NCBI GenBank assembly: GCA_002305765.1
Contig: DBQU01000001.1
Location: 38,978-102,977 of the forward strand
Length of the DNA stretch: 64,000 bases
Source of the DNA: Deltaproteobacteria bacterium UBA1386
GTDB taxonomy: Bacteria > Desulfobacterota > Syntrophorhabdia > Syntrophorhabdales > Syntrophorhabdaceae
Direction: 5' to 3'
Of the stretch, positions 34,942-44,158 are shown piece by piece. How positions within the stretch are numbered: the stretch's first letter is position 1; each line of letters opens with the position of its first letter. The position numbers and the translations under genes are program-made. The notes below the pieces were generated by a model. That model worked only from the letters and a program-made list of their open reading frames with translations, had not been told where the DNA came from and searched no databases.

Positions 34942-35585
34942 ACCTGCTGTCCATCCTGGCGTTCGCGGTCTCCAGCAGTTTCGATAACGTGGGTGTGGGT
35001 GTTGCGTACGGGATGAGAGGGGTCTGCATCCCCTTCTTATCAAACCTTGTAATAGCAGCCATGAACGGATCGGGTACCCTGGTTTCCATGCTTGCGGGCA
35101 CGTCGGCGACCCGGTTCCTCGAGTCCGGGGTTTCAAGCGTCCTCGGGGGATCCATAATGATATGCACGGGTCTCTGGGTATTCATCGACTGGATGCGTCA
35201 TCCCCGCCGGCCGGGTTCCATCGAAGAGGACATGGTCGAGAGGTCCCGCTCCCTCGCGGGCAAGAGCTTTCCGGACATGGTGTGGGCCATCTTCAGGAAT
35301 CCATTTATCACCCACCCGCAATGCAGCGGATCGATGAAGGCGGTTGAGACGCTTCTCATCGGCTCGGGTCTAACGATGACGAACCTTGTGACAGGTCTGG
35401 CCGCCGGCATGCTGGGCGTCGACGTCGCCGGCCTTACCGTCGCCTCCTTCCTCTCCAACCTCGTGGCAATGCAACTCGGGACGAGCGCGGGCGCTTCGCG
35501 CGCGTTACGCCGACTGGGACATGCGAGCGGTGCCATATCCGGTGTGCTCCTTGCCGGCATAGGGTTGGCGGAGATGGTCTTCTGA
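34938..35585 (+). CDS. MntP/YtaF-like membrane protein
   Basis: A 215-residue membrane protein with six predicted helices in two halves. Each half has the Asp/Asn-containing signature of the MntP/YtaF superfamily: AVSSSFDNVGVGVAYG near the N terminus and GLTMTNLVTGLAAGM in the second half. MntP exports manganese; YtaF is sporulation-associated. Here the second half lacks the usual aspartate, so transport is uncertain. It is the last gene of the Ku/LigD transcription unit (4-bp overlap with DUF72). Confidence 0.75.
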   Translation: MNLLSILAFAVSSSFDNVGVGVAYGMRGVCIPFLSNLVIAAMNGSGTLVSMLAGTSATRFLESGVSSVLGGSIMICTGLWVFIDWMRHPRRPGSIEEDMVERSRSLAGKSFPDMVWAIFRNPFITHPQCSGSMKAVETLLIGSGLTMTNLVTGLAAGMLGVDVAGLTVASFLSNLVAMQLGTSAGASRALRRLGHASGAISGVLLAGIGLAEMVF

Positions 35586-35600
35586 ACCGAGGGCTCGTGG

Positions 35601-36005
35601 CTATGGAGTTCCCGGGGTCCCCGTGGCGCCTACGGCACGCAGGTACCTGTAGGTCCTTTTGCTGAGAAGGCTTGTGGTGTATTCCTCCGCCAGGATCCGT
35701 CCCGGCGGCGGTGGAACCTGTCGTTCGGGGATGAACATGACCGCCTCCTCCCCATTATCGAAACGGACCCTGAACATTGAGGTCGATGACGGTCCGCCGG
35801 CAGCCTCCTCCTTCCCGATGACGCTCGCTTCGATGGTCCTGCCCGTCGGCTTTGCCGGATCGAGGGCGACCACGTAGAAGCCGACAAGGACGATCACGAT
35901 GATGGGCGCCCAGAGGAAAAGGAACCTCCTAAGCCGGGTCCTGTCACTATCGGAAGCCGCGACCCTGCTCATCCGCTTTGCCGTTTCCATACCCTTTTTC
36001 GCCAT
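35601..36005 (-). CDS. Single-pass membrane protein of unknown function
   Basis: A 134-residue protein with a basic N terminus, one membrane helix (about 28-48, FLWAPIIVIVLVGFYVVAL) and an outside domain of about 80 residues ending in a proline/glycine tail. I do not recognise the family. An ATG at 36005 is preferred; a TTG nine bases upstream is also possible, and neither has an ideal ribosome site. It is convergent with the MntP/YtaF-like gene, 15 bp apart. Confidence 0.55.
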   Translation of the reverse strand: MAKKGMETAKRMSRVAASDSDRTRLRRFLFLWAPIIVIVLVGFYVVALDPAKPTGRTIEASVIGKEEAAGGPSSTSMFRVRFDNGEEAVMFIPERQVPPPPGRILAEEYTTSLLSKRTYRYLRAVGATGTPGTP

Positions 36006-36108
36006 GGCTCCCAAAACTTAGCAGAAGCAGGAAGTGTTGTAAAGGCTGAAAAGACCCTGCCTCCCGCCCGCTTAGCTTGAGACCGCGGAGATCGCAGAGA
36101 AAAGATGC

Positions 36109-36168
36109 GGCCGGATTTCGGAGCCTTCCAAAATCCGGCCAGTTTTGCCTCCCGCTGAAGCGGGAGGC
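36109..36168 (+). other. Two adjacent strong hairpins upstream of pxpA
   Basis: Hairpin 1: GGCCGGATTT (36109-36118) pairs with AAATCCGGCC (36131-36140). Hairpin 2: GCCTCCCGC and GCGGGAGGC (36147-36168) around a TGAA loop. Neither is followed by a T-run, so simple termination is doubtful. The rest of the 248 bp gap before pxpA shows no gene. Confidence 0.6.
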
Positions 36169-36253
36169 ACCGCTCCCAGCCCACGATCGGGGCACCGAAC
36201 AAACGAGAGCGGGGACTGTCTTTGCAGGCGGTTTTCTGGTAGAATTGGGAACT

Positions 36254-37033
36254 ATGCGTGGCGTGTTCGATCTGAATTGCGATGTGGGGGAGTCTTTCGG
36301 AGCGTGGGTGATGGGGAACGATGCGGAGATCATACGCCATGTGACCTCCGCCAACATTGCCTGTGGTGTTCACGCGTCGGACCCGTCAGTGATGAGAAGG
36401 ACTGTGGAGCTTTGCAGGCAATACGGTGTCATGGCCGGGGCACACCCCGGTTATCCCGACCTCCAGGGGTTCGGCAGGCGCCACATGGATATGCAGGGCG
36501 GCGAGGTCGCGGATTGGGTGGTCTACCAGGTCGGGGCACTCGCGGGTTTCACCTCACGGGCGGGCGTATCCCTTCAGCATGTGAAGCTTCATGGCGCCCT
36601 GTACAATCGCGTGTCAGGGGAGGAGAACGTCTTCCTGCAGATTGTTGATGCGGTGAGGAAGGCCTTCGGTGATCTCGTTTTCATTACCCTTGCCTCCCCG
36701 GCTTCGGCGGAACTGAAGGAGCGCTGCCGGTCCCTGGGTGTTCGGGTCGCCCTTGAAGCGTTTCCTGACAGGGCCTACACGGACGATGGTACGCTCATGC
36801 CGCGGGGTCGGGACGGTGCCGTCATGAGTGATGCCGAAGAGATCGCCCGCCGGGCGGTGGCAATGGTGCGGGACGGGTGTGTGGAGAGCGTTAACGGACG
36901 ACGGATCGAGCTTGAGATCGATACGCTCTGCGTCCACGGTGACAACCGGGAAAGCATCGCCGCGTCTCCTTTGATCCGGGAACATGCGGCCCGGGAGGGG
37001 ATGGCGGTCAAGCCCCTTTACTCTTTCGTGTGA
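36254..37033 (+). CDS. pxpA: 5-oxoprolinase subunit A (LamB/YcsF family)
   Basis: A 259-residue LamB/YcsF protein: VFDLNCDVGESFGAW at the start, ANIACGVHASDP, AGAHPGYPDLQGFGRR, VKLHGALYN and LCVHGDN. With PxpB and PxpC it forms the ATP-dependent prokaryotic 5-oxoprolinase that opens pyroglutamate to glutamate. The frame extends upstream to 36077, but conservation begins exactly at the ATG at 36254. The gene lies 3 bp from pxpB. Confidence 0.94.
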   Translation: MRGVFDLNCDVGESFGAWVMGNDAEIIRHVTSANIACGVHASDPSVMRRTVELCRQYGVMAGAHPGYPDLQGFGRRHMDMQGGEVADWVVYQVGALAGFTSRAGVSLQHVKLHGALYNRVSGEENVFLQIVDAVRKAFGDLVFITLASPASAELKERCRSLGVRVALEAFPDRAYTDDGTLMPRGRDGAVMSDAEEIARRAVAMVRDGCVESVNGRRIELEIDTLCVHGDNRESIAASPLIREHAAREGMAVKPLYSFV

Positions 37034-37036
37034 TCC

Positions 37037-37678
37037 ATGGATATCGAGCGTTTCGGTGAACAGGGCATCAGGATCATCTTCGGGCAGGCGATCGACGACG
37101 CGACGCACGAATCGGTGCGGCGTTTCTTCCTTTACACAAGCTCGCTCCGCATCCCCGGCATCACCGAGATCATCCCCTCGTTCAGGTCCTGCCTCATCAG
37201 CTACGACAGGGAACGTGTCGGCTTCGAGGACCTGTCGGAACTGCTCGGGGAGATGGAGGATGACTGGCGAGAGATGTCTCTTCCCGATGTGCGGCGGATG
37301 GAGATACCGGTCAGGTACGGCGGCGATTACGGACCGGACATGGATTTTGTCTGCTCCTATTCGGGGCTTTCCCCCGAGGATGTCGTGGAGATCCACGCGG
37401 GGGCTACGTACCGGGTCTACGCCCTGGGGTTCATGCCCGGTTTTCCCTATCTGGGCCCGCTCGACAGAAGGATCTATGTTCCTCGGCAGGAGACCCCCGT
37501 TCTCAAGGTCCCCCAGGGTTCGGTGGGCATAGCCCAGCTTCAGACCGGGATCTATCCCTTCGAATCGCCGGCGGGCTGGCGGGTCATCGGCAGGACCATG
37601 GTAAGGCTCTTCGATCATCTGAATCCGCCTTTCAGTCTCCTCAACTTCGGTGATATAGTGAGGTTCGTACGGGCATGA
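37037..37678 (+). CDS. pxpB: 5-oxoprolinase subunit B
   Basis: A 213-residue protein of the KipI/PxpB (allophanate hydrolase subunit 1-like) family: IERFGEQGIRIIFG at the start, IPVRYGGDYGPD, the central YALGFMPGFPYLGPLD motif and GSVGIAQLQTGIYPFESPAGW. Together with PxpC it activates the substrate using ATP. It overlaps pxpC by ATGA, the usual order in pxpABC operons. Confidence 0.94.
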   Translation: MDIERFGEQGIRIIFGQAIDDATHESVRRFFLYTSSLRIPGITEIIPSFRSCLISYDRERVGFEDLSELLGEMEDDWREMSLPDVRRMEIPVRYGGDYGPDMDFVCSYSGLSPEDVVEIHAGATYRVYALGFMPGFPYLGPLDRRIYVPRQETPVLKVPQGSVGIAQLQTGIYPFESPAGWRVIGRTMVRLFDHLNPPFSLLNFGDIVRFVRA

Positions 37679-38622
37679 TAGAGGTCCTCAGTCCCGGTTT
37701 TCTATCCATCATTGTGGACCGCGGCCGACAGGGCCACGGGCACATAGGTGTCCCGTCCTCCCGGGAGCTCGATCGCCACGCCTCGGCGATTGCGCGCTAT
37801 CTCGTGGACATCCCCGAGGACGCAGCCCTTCTCGAGGTCATGGGAAACGATCTCAGGTTGCGCGTTCTGCGGGACATGAGCTTTGCCGTCACGGGAGCGA
37901 AGGTGAAAGCCACCCTCGATGACGAGCCCCTGCGTCCCTGGGCCGCCGTTCGCGCGAAAGAGGGCAGCATTCTCCGCGTCGCGGAGGTCTTGGAGGGGTT
38001 GCGGTACTACATAGCGTTTTCGGGCATCATCGACGTCGAGCCCGTAATGGGCAGCTCAACGACAAACCTTGAATGCAACTTCGGCGGTTTTCACGGCAGG
38101 CCGCTTATGAAGGGAGACATGGTGGCATTGCGGGATATCCGTGAGCCCGCAGGACTGCAGACCGTTCCTGAAACGATGATACCCTCAATGCGCGAGCCCC
38201 ACCTGGTCAGGGTTATTGCCGGACCTGAGGCCGACAATTTCGTCCCCAGGTCGGTCAGGTTCCTGGCGAACCGGAAGGAAACGGTCCTTTTCAACGCCAC
38301 CTCACGGCTCAACCGCACGGGTATTCGCCTTGAAGGAGAGCCGCTCAGATTCCGCGACGAAGCGGAACGCAGCATCATATCCGAGGGCCTCCTGCCGGGG
38401 ACCATCCAGGTCCCGCCCGACGGGTATCCCATCATCACCCTCGCCGAGAGGACCATCGGCGGCTACGCCCGACTGGCCACGGTGGCGGACGCCGACATGG
38501 ACATGCTGGCCCAGATAAGACCGAGGGACAGGGTAGTCCTGAGTTCCATCGACATCAACGAGGCCGAGCGCCTCTGGAGGGCGGGAAGGGACGCGCTTTC
38601 CTTTTACTGCAAGAAACAGTGA
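37675..38622 (+). CDS. pxpC: 5-oxoprolinase subunit C
   Basis: A 315-residue KipA/PxpC (allophanate hydrolase subunit 2-like) protein: SIIVDRGRQGHGHIGVPSS, LEVMGNDLRL, a YIAFSGIID segment, SSTTNLECNFGGFHGRPL and IISEGLLPGTIQVPPDGYPI. It closes the PxpABC enzyme. The operon recycles pyroglutamate, fitting the nitrogen-metabolism genes elsewhere in the window, but no NrpR-type palindrome is seen at this operon. Confidence 0.94.
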   Translation: MIEVLSPGFLSIIVDRGRQGHGHIGVPSSRELDRHASAIARYLVDIPEDAALLEVMGNDLRLRVLRDMSFAVTGAKVKATLDDEPLRPWAAVRAKEGSILRVAEVLEGLRYYIAFSGIIDVEPVMGSSTTNLECNFGGFHGRPLMKGDMVALRDIREPAGLQTVPETMIPSMREPHLVRVIAGPEADNFVPRSVRFLANRKETVLFNATSRLNRTGIRLEGEPLRFRDEAERSIISEGLLPGTIQVPPDGYPIITLAERTIGGYARLATVADADMDMLAQIRPRDRVVLSSIDINEAERLWRAGRDALSFYCKKQ

Positions 38623-38644
38623 GGCAGGGGAGGCAGAGTCTCAA

Positions 38645-38716
38645 TGGGCAGGGGGCAGAGCGGGGTGAGGGGTGGATAGGGCCTATTCTCCTATTCGTCC
38701 TATCCTCTGCCCCCCC
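38645..38716. repeat. GC-rich inverted short-unit repeat, likely terminator
   Basis: GGGGGCAGAG (38651-38660) pairs with CTCTGCCCCC (38705-38714); within it GGATAGG pairs with CCTATCC. Sequence within the element steps in 7-8-base units (CCTATTCT, CCTATTCG, TCCTATCC). It probably ends the pxp transcript. Confidence 0.55.
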
Positions 38717-38730
38717 CTTTCCCTTTATCC

Positions 38731-38757
38731 TTAACCTTTTTTCACATTCTTCGATAA
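38731..38757 (+). promoter_or_regulatory. Sigma-28 (FliA)-like promoter of the chemoreceptor gene
   Basis: TTAACCTT (38731-38738), 11-base spacer, TTCGATAA (38750-38757). Compared with TAAAGTTT-N11-GCCGATAA, this matches 5 of 8 and 6 of 8 positions with exact spacing. A chemoreceptor downstream is the expected target. Confidence 0.5.
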
Positions 38758-38794
38758 AGATGCAAGGGAGAATAAAAAAAGGGAGGGTCCCGTC

Positions 38795-40387
38795 GTGAAA
38801 CAATTTTTGCGCAACATGAGCATTACTCAAAAGATGTTTGTTTCACCCGTTGTGGCGGCTGTTCTGATCGCCGCCTCCGGCATTGTCTTTCATCTCTATT
38901 TTCCCGGTTCAGTGAATCCTGTCATTTTCGCTGTTATGACCGCCGCGGTGGTGATCGTCCTGGCGTCGGCATACATCATGGCCCAACTCGTGCGTAAACC
39001 TATCGGTGAGATCTCGGAGTCTTTCGAGGGTCTCTCGAAGGGCGACCTCACAAAAAGACTTGAGGAGGCGTCGAGCGGAGAATTCGGCGTCATGGGCAGG
39101 AACTTCAACAGCTTTGTGGAGCGTTTCAGCGATGCTCTCTCCGGGGTCGCGGACAGGAGCAGCCAGATATCCTTCGCCGTCAACACCCTCGACGCGACGG
39201 CGAGCCAGATGGCACGTGGCGCCGATGTTGTCCTGACGGAGATCACCTCCGTCGCGACAGCCAGCGAGGAGATGTCGGCAACGGCGACGGAGATAACGAA
39301 CAACTGCATCGCCGCGGCGAAGAGTTCCGAGATAGCGAACAATTCGGCCGTGACGGGCGAGAACATCATCCAGGAGATCATCCGGAGCATGGGCCGTATC
39401 GACGAGCGCGTCAAGGAGTCGGCCCTTATCATCCACAAACTGGGGGAGCGCTCCGACCAGATCGGCGAGATCGCCGGGATCATCAACGACATCGCGGAGC
39501 AGACGAACCTTCTCGCTCTCAATGCCGCCATCGAGGCGGCCCGGGCCGGTGAGCACGGGCGGGGGTTCGCCGTCGTCGCCGACGAGGTCCGCAAGCTGGC
39601 GGAAAGGACGACAGGCGCGACGAAGCAGATCGGGGATACGATACAGACGATGCAGAACGAGATGAAGAACGCCGTCGTTTCCATGGAAGGCGGGGTCAAA
39701 GAGGTCGAGATAGGCAACAACGAAACGGCAAAATCGGGCAGCGCCCTCAAGGAGATCCTGAACCAGATCAATACGCTGGCCTCGCAGATAAACCAGATAG
39801 CGGTGGCCTCGGAAGAGCAGAGCGCGACAACGAACGAGATCAACAACAACATCCAGAAGATATCGAAGATCATGGACGCGGCGGCGAAGAACATTGCAGA
39901 GAACGCCGACGCCTCATCGAACCTGTCCAACCTGTCGGTGGAACTGAACAAGCTTGCCAACCAGTTCAAGATGCAGAGCCGCGATCAGTCGCAGGGAAGC
40001 TCCGTCGGCAGGGAAGAGGTCGTGCTCTTTGTCGAGAAGGCGGCGGAGTATCTCAAGAGCGCCGGCGACAAGAAGAAGGTCTACAATGAGATGAGCGATC
40101 CCCATGGCAGGTTCGTCAAGGGTGACCTGTACGTGTTCGTGAACACCCTGGAGGGTGTCACCGAGGCCCACGGGCAGAACGCCAAGCTCGTCGGCAAGGA
40201 GATGCATGAATTGAAGGACGCGGACGGCAAGTTCTTCATAAAGGAGATCACCGAGGTGGCGAAGACGAAAGGCAAGGGCTGGGTGGACTACAAGTGGATA
40301 AACCCCGTGACGGGCAAGATCCTGGAAAAGACCACCTACTGCCAGCGAGTAGGCGACGTCTACATCGGGTGCGGAATCTATAAGTAA
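38795..40387 (+). CDS. Methyl-accepting chemotaxis protein with C-terminal Cache-like domain
   Basis: A 530-residue receptor. Two close membrane helices (about 14-34 and 42-62) leave almost no periplasmic domain; then HAMP (LVRKPIGEISESFEGLSKGD) and a long methyl-accepting coiled-coil with the hairpin tip IAEQTNLLALNAAIEAARAG. After residue 410 comes a 120-residue domain (EVVLFVEKAAEYLKSAG, MHELKDADGKFFIKEI, GKGWVDYKWINPVTGK, VGDVYIGCGIY) matching single-Cache sensors such as those in periplasmic receptor regions. Here that domain follows the signalling tip and is cytoplasmic. Preceded by GGGAGG. Confidence 0.93.
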   Translation: MKQFLRNMSITQKMFVSPVVAAVLIAASGIVFHLYFPGSVNPVIFAVMTAAVVIVLASAYIMAQLVRKPIGEISESFEGLSKGDLTKRLEEASSGEFGVMGRNFNSFVERFSDALSGVADRSSQISFAVNTLDATASQMARGADVVLTEITSVATASEEMSATATEITNNCIAAAKSSEIANNSAVTGENIIQEIIRSMGRIDERVKESALIIHKLGERSDQIGEIAGIINDIAEQTNLLALNAAIEAARAGEHGRGFAVVADEVRKLAERTTGATKQIGDTIQTMQNEMKNAVVSMEGGVKEVEIGNNETAKSGSALKEILNQINTLASQINQIAVASEEQSATTNEINNNIQKISKIMDAAAKNIAENADASSNLSNLSVELNKLANQFKMQSRDQSQGSSVGREEVVLFVEKAAEYLKSAGDKKKVYNEMSDPHGRFVKGDLYVFVNTLEGVTEAHGQNAKLVGKEMHELKDADGKFFIKEITEVAKTKGKGWVDYKWINPVTGKILEKTTYCQRVGDVYIGCGIYK

Positions 40388-40390
40388 AGA

Positions 40391-40562
40391 CGGCTTGAGT
40401 CGCTTGAATAGCGTGAGTGTTAGAAGCCTCTTTTAACGAGAGCCTTGTCTTTGGCCCTTAACAACAGGTTATCGGAGCTGAAGAGCCTCGTCCGGAAAAG
40501 CTATTGGCTTTAACTCTCAAGCTATTCAAGCCATTCAAGCCATTCAAGCCATTCAAGCCGTT
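40391..40562. repeat. Inverted 9-bp-unit repeat element (ATTCAAGCC type)
   Basis: Left arm 40391-40418 (CGGCTTGAGT, CGCTTGAAT). Right arm 40514-40562 has CTATTCAAG followed by three CCATTCAAG copies. The interior of about 95 bp has no gene. The right arm ends next to the stop codon of the TPR-CHAT gene and separates it from the convergent chemoreceptor gene. Confidence 0.72.
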
Positions 40563-40563
40563 T

Positions 40564-43500
40564 TCACTCTCCATACATCACGAACGCCGACCAGAAGAAG
40601 GGGTGGGTGAAGGCGTTCCTTTTCGTGTCCTTGAGGAGCTCGATCTTCGCGGCCCTTAGGGCTTCGACCTTTGATATGCTCTTTTTTACCAGACCGTCAT
40701 AGAAGCGGATCATCAGGTCTCTCGTGCCTTCGTCGGCGACGCTCCAGAGGCTTACGACCGCCGCGGCGCTGCCGGCGTACATCACGGCTCTCGTGAGCCC
40801 CGTGACGCCCTCGGAATAGCTCAACTCGCCAAGGCCGGTCTCACAGGCCGACAGGACCACGAGACGGGCGTTGAAACGGCTGTTCATGATCTCTCCCAAA
40901 GTCAGGAACCCGTCTTCCCTGTCCCCCGGTATCTGGCTCAACGCTATGGCCTGGAACCCGGGTTCGAGGATGCCGTGGGTGGAGAAGTGAATGAAGGCAT
41001 ACCGGCCCATCTCGGGAGACCTGGCGTTCTCCTCCCGGGCCTCGATCCTCAGGAATGAACGGGCAGGGCCGCCCTGTTCTTCGTATATCTTCCGGATCCC
41101 TTCTATCTCCTCCCCGCTCCCCTGAAGCCGTGTCAGCGTGCCTCCGGCACGGAGATAGCTGTTCCTCGTGAATGCCGCGCCCGGGCTCACGGCGGGGGGT
41201 TCATCTCCGGCGCTGTGGCTCACGGCACCGTTCTTTTTCTCCGCTTTCTTGTCCCGCGCTTCAGGGGTCTCCGACAGGTACTCATCGTAGTCGTAAACGG
41301 GGTCTCCGAAACCGACGAAGCCGCCCGCTGATCCCTCGCGTTCGTACTGGCTGCGCAATACCGAGAGGACCGTTCCCGACTGGACATAAGTGACGGGATA
41401 CTTCTCGATCATGAATACCTTCTTCCCATCTTCCTCAGTCATAAGGGCCTCAAAGGGGAGATAAGCAAGGATCCCCTGGGGCGCCACGATGAGCGTCTTG
41501 CCGTCGAGGAAGGTCTCGAGAGGTTTGACGAGGATGGCATACAGGTCCTCTGCAAGGGCATCGCGGAAACGCTCTTTCTGCTGATAACCCCTGATATTGG
41601 TGAGGAACGCCTTTACTTTGGACAGGAGGTCTTCGTGGTTCACGGAGAGCTTCACCACGTTGAAATCCTTCCTGCTCACGACAAGGCAGTAGACCCCCTT
41701 CTTCGAGAGGAAGTACTCGGCGAGGACTTCGCCTTCCTTAAGGACCTTTTCCTGGAGGAATTTTACCGCGACTGGCTCCGGGTACTGGACCGAGGCATAC
41801 AGGGGGTTCTTGTACCGGATGTCCCTCTTCAGGGCATCGAGTCTTTCCTGGATGAGAGAGAACTCCCTCTTCAGTTTCTCCACGACCTCCTTGTCGGGTG
41901 CGTCCTTTCGGGATTCCTCCCCGAGTTTCCTGCCCGCGATCGTCAGTTCGTTCGTGAGGGTGCTGCGCTCCGTCTTTACGGCCGGGTCGATGCCTTTCTC
42001 GAGGTCGACTCGCGCCTCCGCGAGCTGGTCGAGGAATACGCGGGCCTTCATCGCTTCGATGGAGCGGAAGGCCTTCTCGTTCTCGTTGGCCTCAAGCATG
42101 AAGATGGCCGCGTCCTCGTAATGGCCATAGACCTTTTCCATGTAACTCTTCTTCATTTCGGGGAACATGGCCTGAGAGCGAACCTCTTCGAGCTTCCCGA
42201 GGCCGGCCTCGAAAAGGCCCGTCGCCTCCTTCACGTCCCCCTTGCGGCCTGCGAGACCGGCCTTCTTGATAAGGACAAAGGCTTCCGATTCCTTGTCCTG
42301 CATCCGGCGGTAAAGCTCAAGGGCCGTGTCATAGTTCTCGAGAGACCTCCCGAGGTCGCCCGCCGACAGAAAGACGTCGCCGATGCCTTGGTACGCGTGT
42401 CCCTGGTCCACGACGGAATGGGCGGCCGTGACGTAGTTCAGGGCCTCCCGGAACATGTCGAGAGCGCCCATCCTGTTGCCCCTCTCGAGGTAGATCTCGC
42501 CGAGGGTCTTGTATATATCGCCCTGCCCGATGGGTTCGTTGACCTTCTTGTAGAGGGCCATTGCGGACGTGAACATGGCAAGAGCGTGGTCGGCCTTGCC
42601 GACTCTCAGATAGGTCTCGCCCATGGTGCGGTAGGTGTTTGCCTGGCCCATCGGGGAATTTGCCTTCATATAGAAGGAGAGGGCCTTCTCGTAGTACTCC
42701 ATGGCCTTCGTATAATCACCGGCGTAAAAGTAGACGTCTCCCGTGGCGCGATGGACATTGCCCTGCCCCAGGGGTTCGCCCGCATGGACATAGTAAGGCA
42801 GGGCCTTATCGTACATCTCGAGGGCGCTGGAGAAGTTCCTGCCGTAATAGCCTATGTCGCCGAGCCCCTTGTACACGTCTGCCTGCCCCACGGGTTCCCT
42901 GACCTTCCTGTATATGGGAAGGGCTTTTTCGTATGATGCGCGGGCCTCTGGTATGTTGCCCCTGCGCAGACCGAGCTGGCCCATCCTTCGGAGGACATCG
43001 GCCCGCCCCAAAGGGTATCCCGCTGCCGTGAAGCTCTCAAGGGCCATGTCGTAGAGTCTGCGGGCCTCTTCGTTCTTTCCGGAAAAGAAGGCGATATCGG
43101 CCAGACCCTTGCGGGCGTATCCCTGCCCGACGTGGCACCCCGTCGTATCGTAGAGGGCAAGTGCTTTGGAATACTCCTCGCCGGCCGTTTCACTGTCCCC
43201 CGTCCTGAGGGCTGTCTCGCCGAAGCCCCGGTAGATGTCGGCCTCGCCCTTCTTGTCGCCGGCGGTCGTATATCGCGCCAGGGCCAGCTCAAAAAAACCC
43301 AGGGCCGTCTTGTGGTCGCGCTGCCTCATTGCAAGGTTGCCGAGGCTGCGATACACGTTTCCCTCCTCGACAGGGTCAGCCCCCCCTTTAAGGATGCCAA
43401 GGGCCCTTTCGAGGACCCGTGCTGCCTGCCCGTTGTCTCCCGTCTGTATCAGCACATCCCCCATCTTGCGTGCGACGATGCCCTGGCCGGGCAGAGAGTT

Positions 43501-44040
43501 TCCTCTGGCATAGAGATCGGCAGCTCGTCTGTACATGAGAAGGGCATTGGTCGGGTTCCCGGAATAGAAAGCGATGTCGCCGTTGCCTTCATGGGCTTTT
43601 GCCATGAGGACCGGGTCTTCCAGGCTTCGCGCGAGCGGCATGGCGGAGTCGTAAAGCTTCAGGGCCTCGTCGTGCCGGCCGATGGACAGAAGGAGATCCG
43701 CCGCGGAAAGCATGAGCGAGGTGAGCATCTTCTCGTCGCCTCTTATGCGCGCGCTTTCAAGTACGAGGGCGACGAGGGTGGCATCACGCTTCGCTGCCGC
43801 ATGGTCCAGCATCTTCTCCAGAACGGGCCCGTCGATCTTTTCCTTGATGTCCCCGAAAACGCTCCAGAAGCCGCTTGCTCCCGATCCGTAGCCCTTCATG
43901 AGTTCGTTGACGGTCTGTTCCTGTTCATCGCTCAGGGGTGCCGACGCGAATGCGGGCGATAGATAAAGGAAAGATAACGCGATAACAGAGAATATAACGA
44001 GAAAAATGGCAGATGAGTGCTTCGTCGGGTCGTTGGTCAT
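40564..44040 (-). CDS. Exported TPR-CHAT (caspase-like) protease
   Basis: A 1158-residue protein with a Sec-type signal peptide (residues 1-32, hydrophobic core AIFLVIFSVIALSFLYL, cleavage after AFA). Residues 60-640 hold about a dozen 40-residue tetratricopeptide units (consensus GQADVYK.LGD...A...YEKAL). A helical linker follows (640-760), then a CHAT domain with the catalytic pair His1022 (FIHFSTHG) and Cys1066 (VVLSACETG) and an SLWSV motif. CHAT proteins are caspase-like peptidases or scaffolds. A signal peptide places this one outside the cytoplasm. Two tiny secreted peptides precede it on the same strand. Confidence 0.9.
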   Translation of the reverse strand: MTNDPTKHSSAIFLVIFSVIALSFLYLSPAFASAPLSDEQEQTVNELMKGYGSGASGFWSVFGDIKEKIDGPVLEKMLDHAAAKRDATLVALVLESARIRGDEKMLTSLMLSAADLLLSIGRHDEALKLYDSAMPLARSLEDPVLMAKAHEGNGDIAFYSGNPTNALLMYRRAADLYARGNSLPGQGIVARKMGDVLIQTGDNGQAARVLERALGILKGGADPVEEGNVYRSLGNLAMRQRDHKTALGFFELALARYTTAGDKKGEADIYRGFGETALRTGDSETAGEEYSKALALYDTTGCHVGQGYARKGLADIAFFSGKNEEARRLYDMALESFTAAGYPLGRADVLRRMGQLGLRRGNIPEARASYEKALPIYRKVREPVGQADVYKGLGDIGYYGRNFSSALEMYDKALPYYVHAGEPLGQGNVHRATGDVYFYAGDYTKAMEYYEKALSFYMKANSPMGQANTYRTMGETYLRVGKADHALAMFTSAMALYKKVNEPIGQGDIYKTLGEIYLERGNRMGALDMFREALNYVTAAHSVVDQGHAYQGIGDVFLSAGDLGRSLENYDTALELYRRMQDKESEAFVLIKKAGLAGRKGDVKEATGLFEAGLGKLEEVRSQAMFPEMKKSYMEKVYGHYEDAAIFMLEANENEKAFRSIEAMKARVFLDQLAEARVDLEKGIDPAVKTERSTLTNELTIAGRKLGEESRKDAPDKEVVEKLKREFSLIQERLDALKRDIRYKNPLYASVQYPEPVAVKFLQEKVLKEGEVLAEYFLSKKGVYCLVVSRKDFNVVKLSVNHEDLLSKVKAFLTNIRGYQQKERFRDALAEDLYAILVKPLETFLDGKTLIVAPQGILAYLPFEALMTEEDGKKVFMIEKYPVTYVQSGTVLSVLRSQYEREGSAGGFVGFGDPVYDYDEYLSETPEARDKKAEKKNGAVSHSAGDEPPAVSPGAAFTRNSYLRAGGTLTRLQGSGEEIEGIRKIYEEQGGPARSFLRIEAREENARSPEMGRYAFIHFSTHGILEPGFQAIALSQIPGDREDGFLTLGEIMNSRFNARLVVLSACETGLGELSYSEGVTGLTRAVMYAGSAAAVVSLWSVADEGTRDLMIRFYDGLVKKSISKVEALRAAKIELLKDTKRNAFTHPFFWSAFVMYGE

Positions 44041-44158
44041 TGTGTCGGTCGTATCCTCGATATGGGGTTCCCGATTCCTGTTCCGGTAGGGGTCAGGGGG
44101 CGTCCGGGGGCGGGGGCAACCTGATTTCCCTGCGTCCCGCTGATGGAAACCGTTTGTC

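Noticed and set aside
40514..40562. Regular repeats resembling a CRISPR array
   Set aside because: Units are 9 bp with no spacers, and no cas genes are present.
41635..42936. 433-codon plus-strand frame opposite the TPR region
   Set aside because: Shadow of the regular TPR repeats on the other strand; its own repeats merely mirror them.
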